Positions 1 through 5,984 of a stretch of DNA of 6,955 bases are shown here, one piece after another; the stretch's first letter is position 1; every line of letters begins with the position of its first letter. A model generated the notes under the pieces. That model did not search any database. It worked only from the letters and a program-made list of their open reading frames with translations, and was not told the DNA's origin. The translations under genes were made by a program, and so were the position numbers. Source of the DNA: DASUFI01 sp036274635 (lineage in GTDB: Bacteria > Planctomycetota > B15-G4); contig DASUFI010000062.1 of assembly GCA_036274635.1 (NCBI GenBank), positions 1 to 6,955 of the forward strand, written 5' to 3'.

Positions 1-896
1 TCGAGCGCGTGCACGCGGATGTAGGTGTCGCTGCTGGACAGGCCCTCGGCCAGCAGCGGCAGCACGTTGGGGCCGAGGTTCGTGAGCACGAAGCGCGCGC
101 CGTCCACCTGCCGCAGCTGGTAGGCCGACAGGTGCGCCAGCACGAGGTGCACGCGCGCGGCGATGGACGGGTCGTCCGCGGGCGCGGCGCTCCAGAGCGC
201 CACGCGATGCTCGTCCCACCAGGCGCGCGCCTTGCGCAGGGCCTCCTCGCGCGCGGGCACCGGCGCGCCGGGCACGTAGCCGAAGTCGGTGCCGGCCAGC
301 GCCACGAGGCCGGGCAGCGCGAGCTCCTGCAGGTAGACCACGCGCTCGGTGCGTGGCCATTGCAGGTCGTTGTCGGACACCTGTAGCGGCGTCACCTCGG
401 CCAGCACCGTGAGGATCAGCGGGATGCCCGCGGGGTTCCCGAGGCCCGCGAGCGCGGCCGATTCCGCGCAGCGCACCGCGGGGGGCACGTCGTAGTCCAC
501 CGGGTAGGGGCCCAGGCCCAGGAGCAGGCGCGGCAGGCCGACCTGGTAGCCGCCCTCGGCCAGCAGGCGCGCTGCCTCGGCGGCCACCGCGATCTGCTTG
601 TCGTCCAGCGCGGCCAGCAGCGTGGCGGGCGCGGCCGGGTCGTGCGCGGCGACCAGCGCGGCCAGCGCGTCCATGCGCGCGGAGGGCGGCTGCAGCGCGA
701 GCACGTCGGCGCGCGGCGCCGGCTCGCCGGGCAGCGGGCGGCCGATGACGTCGCGCCACGACCACTCGCGCGAGCCCTCGGGCACGCCGGGCAGCGGCGG
801 CAGCGCGACGGGCGCGGGAGGCACGGCCGGCACCTCGGGGGACTTGCCGCACGCGCAGAGCAACGCGAGCAGCAGCGTGGCGGCGCGGTGACCCAT
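1..896 (-). CDS. HEAT-repeat-like lipoprotein, 3' end outside window
   Basis: This open frame runs leftward from an ATG at 896-894 for 298 codons and leaves the window without a stop, so the C-terminus is missing. The N-terminus is a short lipoprotein signal: Arg4, a hydrophobic run (LLLALL, about residues 8-13), then a lipobox with Cys16 as the likely lipidated residue (Leu13-Cys14-Ala15-Cys16). A Pro/Ala-rich spacer follows to about residue 40. From about residue 75 there are alternating Ala/Leu-rich helices (roughly 75-113, 117-127, 138-167, 215-231 and 270-298) in the pattern of HEAT or PBS-lyase-like repeats, including AREEALRKARAWWDEHR. HEAT repeats are generally protein-binding scaffolds; no catalytic motif is visible. 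It is divergent from the Trm112-like/yidC pair, and no good Shine-Dalgarno precedes the ATG. The lipoprotein call is firmer than the repeat class, and the specific function is unknown. Confidence 0.8.
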   Translation of the reverse strand, partial: MGHRAATLLLALLCACGKSPEVPAVPPAPVALPPLPGVPEGSREWSWRDVIGRPLPGEPAPRADVLALQPPSARMDALAALVAAHDPAAPATLLAALDDKQIAVAAEAARLLAEGGYQVGLPRLLLGLGPYPVDYDVPPAVRCAESAALAGLGNPAGIPLILTVLAEVTPLQVSDNDLQWPRTERVVYLQELALPGLVALAGTDFGYVPGAPVPAREEALRKARAWWDEHRVALWSAAPADDPSIAARVHLVLAHLSAYQLRQVDGARFVLTNLGPNVLPLLAEGLSSSDTYIRVHAL

Positions 897-907
897 GCGA
901 TCCGAGT

Positions 908-937
908 TTGACACGGCGGCCGGCCGACCGGTATTCC
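908..937 (+). promoter_or_regulatory. Candidate sigma70-type promoter for the Trm112-like/yidC operon
   Basis: A perfect TTGACA lies at 908-913. At 932-937 lies TATTCC, spaced 18 bases away and matching the first three bases of TATAAT (the 17-base alternative is GTATTC at 931-936). Transcription would begin near 944 and give a leader of about 25 bases that contains the Shine-Dalgarno sequence of the next gene. The spacer holds a perfect 10-base palindrome, CGGCCGGCCG at 917-926, that could be an operator but could also arise by chance in GC-rich DNA. The -35 match is strong for this base composition; the -10 is weak. Confidence 0.4.
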
Positions 938-957
938 AAGGGGCTGCCCAAGGTGCC

Positions 958-961
958 GGAG
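958..961 (+). promoter_or_regulatory. Shine-Dalgarno site deciding the Trm112-like start
   Basis: GGAG lies eight bases before the ATG at 970. The frame is open back to another ATG at 895, but that one overlaps the start of the divergent lipoprotein gene, lies upstream of the candidate promoter and would add 25 residues unlike the family. The site therefore favours the start at 970. Confidence 0.6.
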
Positions 962-969
962 ATCGCCTG

Positions 970-1242
970 ATGACCGCCCCCGAGCTCGACAAGGATCTGC
1001 TGGCGATCCTGGCCTGTCCGGAGACCAAGGAGCCCGTCTCGCTGGCCGAGGCGGCGCTGGTGGCGCGCGTCAACGCCGCGATCGAGGCGGGCAAGGTCAA
1101 GTCGCGTGACGGCCAGGCCGTGACGCGGCCGATGGAGGCGGCGCTCGTGCGCCAGGACCGCAAGGTGCTGTACCCCGTGCGCGGCGGCATTCCCATCATG
1201 CTCATCGACGAGTCCATCCTGCTGGACGCCGTCGGCGGCTGA
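970..1242 (+). CDS. Trm112-like small protein
   Basis: This 90-residue protein has the two ends of a Trm112 (YcaR-type) domain. At the N-terminus, LLAILACPETKEPV (residues 10-23) matches the usual 'LLxILACPxCKGxL' opening. At the C-terminus, YPVRGGIPIMLIDESI (68-83) matches the usual 'YPIRDGIPVML' closing. Trm112 proteins are small folds that in eukaryotes and archaea activate and stabilise methyltransferases; the role of bacterial versions is less settled. Here only Cys16 remains, so a four-cysteine zinc site cannot form. The middle (about 24-60) carries a predicted Ala-rich helix and a linker, making the protein longer than the roughly 60-residue enterobacterial form. It lies 17 bases before yidC and probably shares its transcript. 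The family call is good; the partner and function are unknown. Confidence 0.8.
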   Translation: MTAPELDKDLLAILACPETKEPVSLAEAALVARVNAAIEAGKVKSRDGQAVTRPMEAALVRQDRKVLYPVRGGIPIMLIDESILLDAVGG

Positions 1243-1259
1243 GCCCCGCCCGCGCCGCC

Positions 1260-3092
1260 ATGGAAAAGCGCCTGCCGCTGGCTCTGGTGCTGAGCCTGCT
1301 CTTCATCTGGATCTACGTCGGCATGACGGGGGGCATGGGCTCCAAGGACGCGGCCGCCGCGCCCGCCGGACAATCGACGCCCGCCGACCCGAACGCCGCG
1401 CCGCCCCCCGGCGCGCTGCCCGACGGCACCACGGCCCCGCGTGCCGCGCAGGAGGACTCGCGCGAGACCAGCCAGCCGCTGCCCTTCTCCGGCGAGGGCT
1501 ACGTCGCGCAGTTCGAGACGCGCGGCGCGGGCCTGACCTGGCTCGAGCTCACCGACTACCACACGGCGCCCGGCATCGACGACCACCTGCGGCTGGTCGG
1601 AGCCACGGACGGCAGCACGCTCAACCTGCTGCTGCGCGACTTCTCCGACGCCTACGGCCTCGACCGCAGCAACTGGGAGGTGCAGGCCGGCAAGAACGAG
1701 CTCGGGCGCGACCGGCTGGTGTTCACGCGGCGGCTGGACAACGGCCTCGTGGTCACGCGCACCGTGGACGACCGCGGCGTGCGCTACGCCTTCGACATGT
1801 CCCTCGAGGTGCGCAACGAGGGCAGCGCGGACGTGCCCGGCACGCTCACGCTGGTGCAGCAGGGCTCGCACGGGCTGCTGGACGAGAACGACGGCGGCAC
1901 GCTCATGATGACGCCGCCCACGGCGCTGGCCGTGGTGCGCGGGCCCGACGGGCCGTCGGTCACGAAGTGGTCGGGCAACGACCTGGCGAGCGGCACGCCG
2001 CGCAAGCTGAGCGGCGAGGAGGTGCTGCTGGCGGGCGGCTCGATGACCAACTACTTCGCCGTGCTCCTGGTGCCGGCGCATGACGCCGCGGTGGCGCAGG
2101 TGCAGCCCGAGGCGGTGCGCGACGCGCGGCGCCTCGAGGCGGCGGTGGAGGCCAAGCACCCCGTCGACGACGCCGGCCGCGCCGCGCTGCGCGCCGAGCT
2201 GGCCAAGGACTACACCAAGAACGCCGCCGCGGACCTGCTGCTGGCCAGCACGCCGCCGGCGCCGGGCAAGCCGCTGCGCTGGGACTTCAGCGTCTACGCC
2301 GGCCCGCTCGACGGCAAGCTGGCCGCCGAGCCCCAGCACGCCTACCTGAAGCCGGTGGTGGAGGAGCGCTACGGCAGCATCAAGTGGCTGCGCTGGATCA
2401 ACCACACGCTGCTGGCCGTGCTGCGCGTCTTCCATTCGGTCACCGGCAACTGGGGCGTGGCCATCATCCTGCTCACGCTGCTGGTGCGCATCCTGCTGTT
2501 CCCGCTCAACCGCGTGCAGCAGTCCAGCATGCAGCGCTACGGCGCGGCCATGCAGCGCCTCAAGCCCCAGCTCGACGCGCTGAAGGCCAAGTACAAGAAC
2601 AACATGCGCAAGTACAACGAGGAGCAGATGCAGCTCCTCAAGGCCGAGGGCGTGCGTCCGCCGCTCGGCGGCTGCCTGCTGATCTTCCTGCAGTTCCCCA
2701 TCTGGGTCAGCCTGTTCCAGATCCTGCGCAGCAACATCGAGCTGCGGCACGCGCCCTTCATCCTCTGGGTGCACGACCTCTCGAGCCCCGACCGCATGCC
2801 CTTCCCCATCGTGGGGACCATCCACCTGCTGCCCATCCTCATGGCCGCGGCGCAGGTGATGCAGATGCGCCTGCAGCCCAAGCCCGCCGACGACAGCCAG
2901 GCGCAGATGCAGAGGATGATGGGCTTCCTGATGCCCATCATGATGCTGTTCTTCCTGTACACCTATCCGTCGGGCCTGTCGCTGTACATCTTCACCTCCT
3001 CGCTCTTCGGCATCCTCGAGTACCAGATCGTGAAGCGGCTGTGGCCGGTGCCGGTCGTGGCGCCCGTCGCGGGCAAGGGCAAGAAGAGCTGA
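1260..3092 (+). CDS. yidC: Membrane protein insertase YidC (Oxa1/Alb3 family)
   Basis: YidC inserts and folds inner-membrane proteins, alone or with SecYEG. This 610-residue version has the Gram-negative layout. The first membrane helix is at about 5-23, followed by a Pro/Ala-rich linker (about 27-75) and a large beta-rich periplasmic domain (about 76-355). An amphipathic helix (about 373-394) precedes the conserved five-helix insertase core. The core has the groove arginine Arg410 (in TLLVRILLFPL), a charged cytoplasmic hairpin (about 420-462), PLGGC ending at Cys472, FQFPIW-like and HAPFILWVHDLSSPD segments, and the last helices around YPSGLSLYIFTS. The tail is short and basic (KGKKS), which may contact ribosomes. 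The ATG at 1260 is chosen because it starts the signal-anchor helix (MEKRLPLALVL); no clear Shine-Dalgarno precedes it, so coupling to the upstream gene is likely. The usual neighbours rpmH, rnpA and mnmE are absent here. Confidence 0.97.
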   Translation: MEKRLPLALVLSLLFIWIYVGMTGGMGSKDAAAAPAGQSTPADPNAAPPPGALPDGTTAPRAAQEDSRETSQPLPFSGEGYVAQFETRGAGLTWLELTDYHTAPGIDDHLRLVGATDGSTLNLLLRDFSDAYGLDRSNWEVQAGKNELGRDRLVFTRRLDNGLVVTRTVDDRGVRYAFDMSLEVRNEGSADVPGTLTLVQQGSHGLLDENDGGTLMMTPPTALAVVRGPDGPSVTKWSGNDLASGTPRKLSGEEVLLAGGSMTNYFAVLLVPAHDAAVAQVQPEAVRDARRLEAAVEAKHPVDDAGRAALRAELAKDYTKNAAADLLLASTPPAPGKPLRWDFSVYAGPLDGKLAAEPQHAYLKPVVEERYGSIKWLRWINHTLLAVLRVFHSVTGNWGVAIILLTLLVRILLFPLNRVQQSSMQRYGAAMQRLKPQLDALKAKYKNNMRKYNEEQMQLLKAEGVRPPLGGCLLIFLQFPIWVSLFQILRSNIELRHAPFILWVHDLSSPDRMPFPIVGTIHLLPILMAAAQVMQMRLQPKPADDSQAQMQRMMGFLMPIMMLFFLYTYPSGLSLYIFTSSLFGILEYQIVKRLWPVPVVAPVAGKGKKS

Positions 3093-3100
3093 TCGCGCGC

Positions 3101-3116
3101 ACCGCCTGAGGGCGGT
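3101..3116 (+). terminator. GC hairpin after yidC, weak terminator candidate
   Basis: ACCGCC (3101-3106), loop TGAG and GGCGGT (3111-3116) form a perfect six-pair stem nine bases after the yidC stop. Only two T residues follow the stem base (3116-3117), so it lacks the U-tract of a classical intrinsic terminator. An alternative stem, GGGCG (3110-3114) with CGCCC (3118-3122), competes with it. It could attenuate transcription between yidC and the next gene or be chance in GC-rich sequence. Confidence 0.2.
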
Positions 3117-3154
3117 TCGCCCGGCAGCCGGTCATGCCGTATCCTTGGCCGCAC

Positions 3155-4261
3155 ATGCCCACCGCCACGTCCCGGCCGCGCCGGTCTCGCGCGGGATTGC
3201 TCCTGTTCATCGCGCTCCTCGGACTCGCCGCGTGGGAGGTCGTGGGACGCGTCGCTCTGCCCGGCAGCGTCACCCCGCTGAGCTTCGCGGGCGCGGCGTG
3301 GTCGGTGGCCAGCGGGCACGCCGCGTCCCTCGGCGGCGCGCCGCCGCCCACGGACGAGCAGATGCAGAGGATCGCCTACCGTCCGCTGCCCTACGTCAAC
3401 TACGGCCTCAAGCCCGACTGGACGCGCACGGACCCCAAGCATCCCGACGCGCCGGTGAAGAGCAGCAACAGCCTCGGCTTCCGCGGCCGCGAGGTGCAGT
3501 CGCCCAAGCCCGCCGGCCGCTACCGCATCGCCTGCCTCGGCGGCTCGACCACGTACGACGACGCCGTGGGCGACGCCGACACCTACCCGGTGAAGCTCGA
3601 GCAGTTCCTGCGCGCCGCGCGGCCGCAGCTCGACATCGAGGTCGTGAACTGCGGCGTGCCCAGCTACACCAGCGCCGAGAGCCTGGCCAACCTGTCCTTC
3701 CGCGTGCTGGACCTGCAGCCCGACGCGATCGTGCTCTACGAGGGCATCAACGACTGGCGCGTGCGCCCGTACAGGAACTTCGACGGCGCCTACTTCCACT
3801 ACCGCAAGGTGTGGGACGGCAGCACGCGGAGCTGGCAGGCGGGGGGCGACGGCGAGATGGCCGGGGGCATCAACCCGCTCATCCAGTACCCCATGCCGGA
3901 GAACAACGGCGACGGCGCCGAGAACGCCAGGCGCAACGGGCCGTGGGCCTTCCGGCGCAACCTGCAGAGCATGTGCGGCATCGCCAAGGCGCACGGCCTG
4001 AAGGTCGTCCTGGTGAGCAACGTCATCGACGACAACAACGAGTACGTGCGCAAGGAGCCGTCCTTCGTGCGTGGCATCGCCGAGCACAACGGCGTGGTGC
4101 GCGACGTCGCGGCCGAGCAGGGCGCCCTGTTCGTGGATCTCGCCGCCGTCTATCCGCGTGACGAGCAGCTCTTCGTGGATCCGGTCCACAACAATCCGCG
4201 TGGCTCCGAGATCAAGGCGCGTCTCATCGCCGACGCTCTGGTGAAGGACCTGCTCCCGTGA
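3155..4261 (+). CDS. Membrane-anchored SGNH/GDSL-type hydrolase
   Basis: The 368-residue protein opens with a basic stretch (SRPRRSRAG) and one hydrophobic helix (LLLFIALLGLAAW, about 14-27), so it is probably a membrane anchor or uncleaved signal with the rest outside the cytoplasm. All SGNH blocks are visible: block I LGGSTTYDD with nucleophile Ser131, block II NCGVPSYTS with Gly167, block III YEGINDW with Gly197 and Asn199, and block V FVDPVHNNPRG with Asp342 and His345. Known SGNH enzymes cleave or transfer ester groups, including O-acetyl groups on glycans; the substrate here cannot be read. An in-frame ATG at 3134 would add MPYPWPH; I prefer 3155 because the extra codons include TAT and CCT, unusual here, but neither start has a clear Shine-Dalgarno. 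It is followed after 10 bases by the glycosyltransferase. Confidence 0.88.
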   Translation: MPTATSRPRRSRAGLLLFIALLGLAAWEVVGRVALPGSVTPLSFAGAAWSVASGHAASLGGAPPPTDEQMQRIAYRPLPYVNYGLKPDWTRTDPKHPDAPVKSSNSLGFRGREVQSPKPAGRYRIACLGGSTTYDDAVGDADTYPVKLEQFLRAARPQLDIEVVNCGVPSYTSAESLANLSFRVLDLQPDAIVLYEGINDWRVRPYRNFDGAYFHYRKVWDGSTRSWQAGGDGEMAGGINPLIQYPMPENNGDGAENARRNGPWAFRRNLQSMCGIAKAHGLKVVLVSNVIDDNNEYVRKEPSFVRGIAEHNGVVRDVAAEQGALFVDLAAVYPRDEQLFVDPVHNNPRGSEIKARLIADALVKDLLP

Positions 4262-4271
4262 GACCGCGGCG

Positions 4272-5018
4272 ATGACCGATCCGGCCGGCGTGACCCAGCC
4301 CGACCTCTCCGTCGCCGCGCCGTGCTTCAACGAGGAGGAGATCATCGAGGAGGTCGTGGTCGAATGGGACGGCGTGCTCTCCGGCTGGCCGCGCCCGTCC
4401 GAGATCGTGCTGTGCAACGACGGCAGCCAGGATGGCACGGGAGCGGTCCTCGCGCGCCTGCAGCAGCGCTACCCGCGGCTGCGCGTGGTGTCCTACGAGA
4501 CCAACGGGGGCTACGGGCGAGCGCTCTCCTCGGCCATAGCCGCGACGCGCGGCCGCTGGGTGGCCACCATCGACAGCGACGGTCAGTTCGACGTGGCCGA
4601 CGCCTTGCGCCTGCTGGAGCAGGCCGAGCGCGAGGGCCTCGACGGCGTGGCCGGCTACCGCCGGGGCAAGAAGGCCGGCTTCGTGCACGTGGCCGCCGAC
4701 CGCCTGCTCAACCGGCTGGTGTGCTGGATGTTCTCGCTGGACCACCGCGACACGAACTGCGCGCTCAAGGTGGTCAAGGGCGAGCGCCTGCGGGGCCTGC
4801 GCATCGAGGCGCGCGGCTACCCGACGCCCACCGAGATCGTCGTGCGCCTGCTGGCATGTGGCGCGCGGCTGGGCGAGGCGGGCGTGACGCACCGCGAGCG
4901 CGCCGGGGGCGCCAGCAAGCTGCACCCCTGGCGCACCGCCTGGAACTTCCTGCGCTTCCTCGTCTACCTGCGCCGCAAATTGAAGCTTTACCGCGCGCGG
5001 ATTATCGTCGAGCCATGA
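4272..5018 (+). CDS. Family 2 glycosyltransferase, polyprenyl-phosphate type
   Basis: This 248-residue GT-A enzyme transfers a sugar from a nucleotide donor. The N-terminus has SVAAPCFNEEE, then the nucleotide-binding NDGS (Asn49-Ser52). The metal-binding DxD is IDSDGQF (Asp101, Asp103). Further on come the RDTNCALKVV stretch, GYPTPTEIVVR, and the basic HRERAGGASKL (207-217). This set resembles dolichyl/polyprenyl-phosphate sugar transferases of the DPM1 type. There is no C-terminal pair of membrane helices or GtrA domain; the end is a basic amphipathic stretch (about 219-245) that may bind the membrane surface on the cytoplasmic side. Its stop overlaps the next start by four bases (ATGA), indicating translational coupling to the nucleotidyltransferase. 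Family confident; donor and acceptor unknown. Confidence 0.93.
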   Translation: MTDPAGVTQPDLSVAAPCFNEEEIIEEVVVEWDGVLSGWPRPSEIVLCNDGSQDGTGAVLARLQQRYPRLRVVSYETNGGYGRALSSAIAATRGRWVATIDSDGQFDVADALRLLEQAEREGLDGVAGYRRGKKAGFVHVAADRLLNRLVCWMFSLDHRDTNCALKVVKGERLRGLRIEARGYPTPTEIVVRLLACGARLGEAGVTHRERAGGASKLHPWRTAWNFLRFLVYLRRKLKLYRARIIVEP

Positions 5019-5974
5019 CCACCCGCGAAGCGGACCCCCGCGAGGCTGGCGACGGTCCGCTCCTCGGCGTGATCCTGGCTGCCGGCAAGGGCACGCGCAT
5101 CCAGCCCTTCTCCGAGCGCTGGCCCAAGCCCATCCTGCCCATCCTGGGCAAGCCGCTCATCCAGCACCAGGTGGAGTGCCTGCGCGAGCTGGGCGTGAGG
5201 CGCGTGATCATCGTCATCGGCCACCTGGGCTTCGAGATCGTGCGCTCGCTGGGCGACGGCGCGGCGCTGGGCGTGCGCATCGAGTACGTCGACCAGGGCA
5301 CCACGCTGGGCATCGCCCACGCGCTGGGCAAGCTCGAGACGCGCATCGACCGGCCCTTCCTGCTCTTCCTCGGCGACATCTTCTTCATCCACCGCGGGCT
5401 GGAGGAGATGACGACGCTGCTCAGCCGTGACGAGGTCGAGGGCGTGCTGGCCGTCAAGGAGGAGCCGTCGGTCGAGGCCATCAAGCGCAACTTCGTGGTC
5501 CTGGAGGAGCACGGCTTCGTGACGCGCGTGATCGAGAAGCCGCAGCATCCGCGCACGCACCTCAAGGGCTGCGGCCTGTACCTCTTCGACCCGGTCTTCT
5601 TCGACGCCGTGCGCCGCACGCCGCGCACGGCGCTGCGCGACGAGTACGAGATCACGGACGCCATCCAGATCTTCCTCGACGACGGCCACCGCGTGAAGGC
5701 GGCGCGCGTGGTGGAGGACGACCTCAACCTCAGCTACCCGCGCGACCTGCTGGACATCAACCTCAAGGTGCTGGGCGACAAGGCGCTGCTGGGCCGCGGC
5801 GTCCACGTGCACCCCGGGGCGCGCATCGAGCGCTCCGTGCTCATGGACGGCGCGCGCGTCGAGCACCCCGTGGTCGTGCGCGAGTGCCTGCTCTTCCCGG
5901 GCGCCACGCTCGGCGCCCGCGCCGACGTCGAGCGCCGCATCGTCACCACGGACCACGAGATCGACTGCCGATGA
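5015..5974 (+). CDS. Sugar-1-phosphate nucleotidyltransferase with beta-helix tail
   Basis: The 319-residue protein joins a sugar-1-phosphate to an NTP to make an NDP-sugar. The N-terminal Rossmann-like domain has the signature LAAGKGTRIQPF (21-32) followed by WPKPILPILGKPLI, with Lys38 in the sugar-phosphate-binding motif. QGTTLGIAHALG is the usual 'LGxAHA' nucleotide/sugar segment, and LGDIFF supplies the metal-binding Asp121. VIEKP and LKGCGLYLFDP are the later conserved blocks. From about residue 255 the tail (GRGVHVHPGARIERSVLMDG and on to GATLGARADV) has loose hexapeptide repeats of a left-handed beta helix, as in long RmlA/StrD-type enzymes. The tail is short and no acetyltransferase site is evident. 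The ATG at 5015 lies inside the stop of the glycosyltransferase. Glucose-1-phosphate is a likely substrate by family, but nucleotide and sugar are not determined. Confidence 0.92.
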   Translation: MTTREADPREAGDGPLLGVILAAGKGTRIQPFSERWPKPILPILGKPLIQHQVECLRELGVRRVIIVIGHLGFEIVRSLGDGAALGVRIEYVDQGTTLGIAHALGKLETRIDRPFLLFLGDIFFIHRGLEEMTTLLSRDEVEGVLAVKEEPSVEAIKRNFVVLEEHGFVTRVIEKPQHPRTHLKGCGLYLFDPVFFDAVRRTPRTALRDEYEITDAIQIFLDDGHRVKAARVVEDDLNLSYPRDLLDINLKVLGDKALLGRGVHVHPGARIERSVLMDGARVEHPVVVRECLLFPGATLGARADVERRIVTTDHEIDCR

Positions 5975-5984
5975 GCGCGCGCGC

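Noticed and set aside
9..386. Plus-strand frames at 9-386, 598-891 and 642-911
   Set aside because: All lie antisense to the lipoprotein gene, whose signal peptide and helical repeats are convincing; their products are Ala/Arg/Gly/Ser-rich noise.
895..969. Upstream start at 895 for the Trm112-like gene
   Set aside because: It would overlap the divergent gene's start, begin upstream of the TTGACA box and add residues with no family match; the start at 970 has a GGAG at proper distance.
2963..4438. 491-codon open frame on the minus strand opposite the end of yidC and the SGNH gene
   Set aside because: It lies antisense to two genes with clear family motifs, its product is a low-complexity Ala/Arg/Val/His-rich string without a domain, and such mirror frames are expected at this GC content.
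4980..5005. AT-rich patch with TTGAAG and GATTAT before the nucleotidyltransferase start, resembling a promoter
   Set aside because: The spacer is only 14 bases and the sequence encodes the basic tail of the glycosyltransferase (LKLYRARII), which explains the composition.
4322..5014. Extension of the nucleotidyltransferase frame back to 4322
   Set aside because: The stretch is the shifted frame of the glycosyltransferase and reads as Arg/Ala/Pro-rich sequence; the true start is the ATGA overlap at 5015.
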